Assembly (NCBI RefSeq): GCF_900100275.1
Contig: NZ_FNET01000001.1
Location: forward strand, 620,001-684,000
Source of the DNA: Lentzea albidocapillata subsp. violacea
GTDB taxonomy: Bacteria > Actinomycetota > Actinomycetes > Mycobacteriales > Pseudonocardiaceae
Length of the DNA stretch: 64,000 bases
Direction: 5' to 3'
Of this stretch, positions 63,212-64,000 are shown in pieces. Made by a program: the position numbers and the translations under genes. The first letter of the stretch is position 1; each line of letters starts with the position of its first letter. The notes beneath the pieces are model-generated. The model was given only the letters and a program-made list of their open reading frames with translations. It made no database searches and was not told where the DNA came from.

Positions 63212-64000
63212 GTGACGCTCACCGTCCAACCGCACCGCGAGACGCTGGGACTCAAGGACGGCCGGCTGCTCATCGGAGGCGAGTTCCGCGACACCGACGA
63301 GACCTGGACCCACCACCACCCCGCCACCGGCGAGGAGATCGGCAGCTTCGCCGTCGCCTCGGTGCAGGACGTGGACGCGGCGGTGCGTGCGGCCCGCAAG
63401 GCGTTCGACGAGGGCACCTGGCCGCGCAGCCGGGCGGGTGAGCGCATCAAGGTCCTGCGCAGGTACGGAGATCTGCTGCGGGAGCACTCGGACGAGCTGC
63501 GCGGACTGCAGGCACTGGACAACGGCGTGCCGCTGTCGTTCGGGCAGATCTACGCCACCTCGGTCGGCATCGCGGCGGACATCTTCGACCACCACGCGGG
63601 CTGGATCGACAAGGTCGGCGGCCAGACCCTGCCGCCTTACCAGGGCGGCGACCACCTCGCGATGACCTTCCGCGAACCGGTCGGCGTCGTCGCGGCGATC
63701 CTGCCGTGGAACGCGCCGTTCGTGCTGTTCGCCCAGAAACTCGCGCCCGCGCTGGCCGCCGGCTGCACGGTCGTGGTCAAGCCGTCGGAGTACGCGTCGT
63801 TCTGCGTGATCCGCATGGTCGAGCTGCTGATCGAGGCCGGACTGCCGGAGGGCGTCGTCAACCTCGTCACCGGCCCCGGCAACCCGACCGGCGAGGCGCT
63901 GATCACCCACCCCGCCGTCGACAAGATCAGCTTCACCGGCAGCCGCGCCATCGGCCGCCGGATCGTCGAGGCCTCCGCCGGGACGATGAAGCGCGTGTCC
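63212..64000 (+). CDS. Aldehyde dehydrogenase, N-terminal part (3' end outside window)
   Basis: The frame is open for 263 codons to the window edge. The visible part has the NAD-domain motifs PVGVVAAILPWNAPFVLFAQKLAPALAAG with the oxyanion Asn, VVVKPSEYAS, GLPEGVVNLVTG and DKISFTGSRAIGRRIV. These are typical of the ALDH superfamily; catalytic Glu and Cys would lie beyond the edge. The GTG has a TAGGAGGAGC site 8 bp after the SDR stop. With the preceding alcohol dehydrogenase and SDR it could oxidise side-chain alcohol to acid. Confidence 0.85.
   Translation, partial: MTLTVQPHRETLGLKDGRLLIGGEFRDTDETWTHHHPATGEEIGSFAVASVQDVDAAVRAARKAFDEGTWPRSRAGERIKVLRRYGDLLREHSDELRGLQALDNGVPLSFGQIYATSVGIAADIFDHHAGWIDKVGGQTLPPYQGGDHLAMTFREPVGVVAAILPWNAPFVLFAQKLAPALAAGCTVVVKPSEYASFCVIRMVELLIEAGLPEGVVNLVTGPGNPTGEALITHPAVDKISFTGSRAIGRRIVEASAGTMKRVS

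Overview
The window is high-GC actinobacterial DNA, with many GTG starts, dense four-base stop/start overlaps and almost no spacer. Gene content suggests a saprophytic actinomycete of the Pseudonocardiales type (Lentzea, Saccharothrix or Amycolatopsis-like). That placement is inferred from gene content and style, not from a marker gene. About 7.5 kb of amino-sugar and polysaccharide genes is followed by about 56 kb of a nearly complete steroid (cholesterol/sterol) catabolic cluster.

Region 1 (1-7544): the end of a CPA1 sodium/proton antiporter, then a DasR-like GntR repressor divergent from an ABC sugar-uptake operon of the dasABC type. The operon runs on into a GH20 beta-N-acetylhexosaminidase and a secreted CBM3 + GH16-like protein. 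Three palindromes lie in the divergent gap and two of them resemble DasR operators. A 14-bp-stem hairpin closes the operon.

Region 2 (7568-27523): an MmpS-like protein, then kstR divergent from fadE34-fadE28-fadE29-chsH2-chsH1-ltp2 (end of the sterol side chain). On the other strand lies kstD-kshA-small Cys-rich ORF-kshB-chsH3 (opening of ring B). Divergent from these is a flavoprotein followed by hsaE-hsaG-hsaF-hsaA-hsaD-hsaC-hsaB (degradation of rings A and B). Perfect or near-perfect KstR boxes (TNNAACNNGTTNNA) sit in both divergent gaps.

Region 3 (27522-28895): a 133-bp structured inverted repeat and a divergent methyltransferase/MerR pair with its own palindrome. This module interrupts the steroid genes.

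Region 4 (28838-43581): the KstR2 island for rings C and D. It holds fadE33-fadE32-fadE31-enoyl-CoA hydratase-fadD3, divergent from fadE30-ipdF-kstR2-fadA6, then ipdC-ipdB-ipdA-echA20 divergent from two SDR genes and a kinase-fold protein. One perfect KstR2 box and one single-mismatch box occupy the two divergent gaps.

Region 5 (43565-64000): KstR-type side-chain genes. They are fadA5/cyp125, a KSI-like gene with an LLM oxidoreductase, ltp3, ltp4 and a tandem DUF35 gene, an F420-type oxidoreductase, an acyl-CoA ligase with a PPOX protein and a second, apparently Tat-exported KstD, echA19/fadD19, fadE26-fadE27/fdxD, a zinc alcohol dehydrogenase, a HSD17B4-like SDR, and the start of an aldehyde dehydrogenase cut by the window edge.

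Together the genes cover side-chain activation and beta-oxidation, opening of rings A and B to propionyl-CoA and pyruvate precursors, and HIP degradation. No sterol importer (Mce4), cholesterol oxidase or 3-beta-HSD is visible in the window. Local gene blocks match those of Mycobacterium tuberculosis (gene numbers recalled, not searched), but the blocks are shuffled and brought together. Least explained are the Cys-rich ORF between kshA and kshB, the kinase-fold protein, the exported KstD, and the structured element at 27522-27654.
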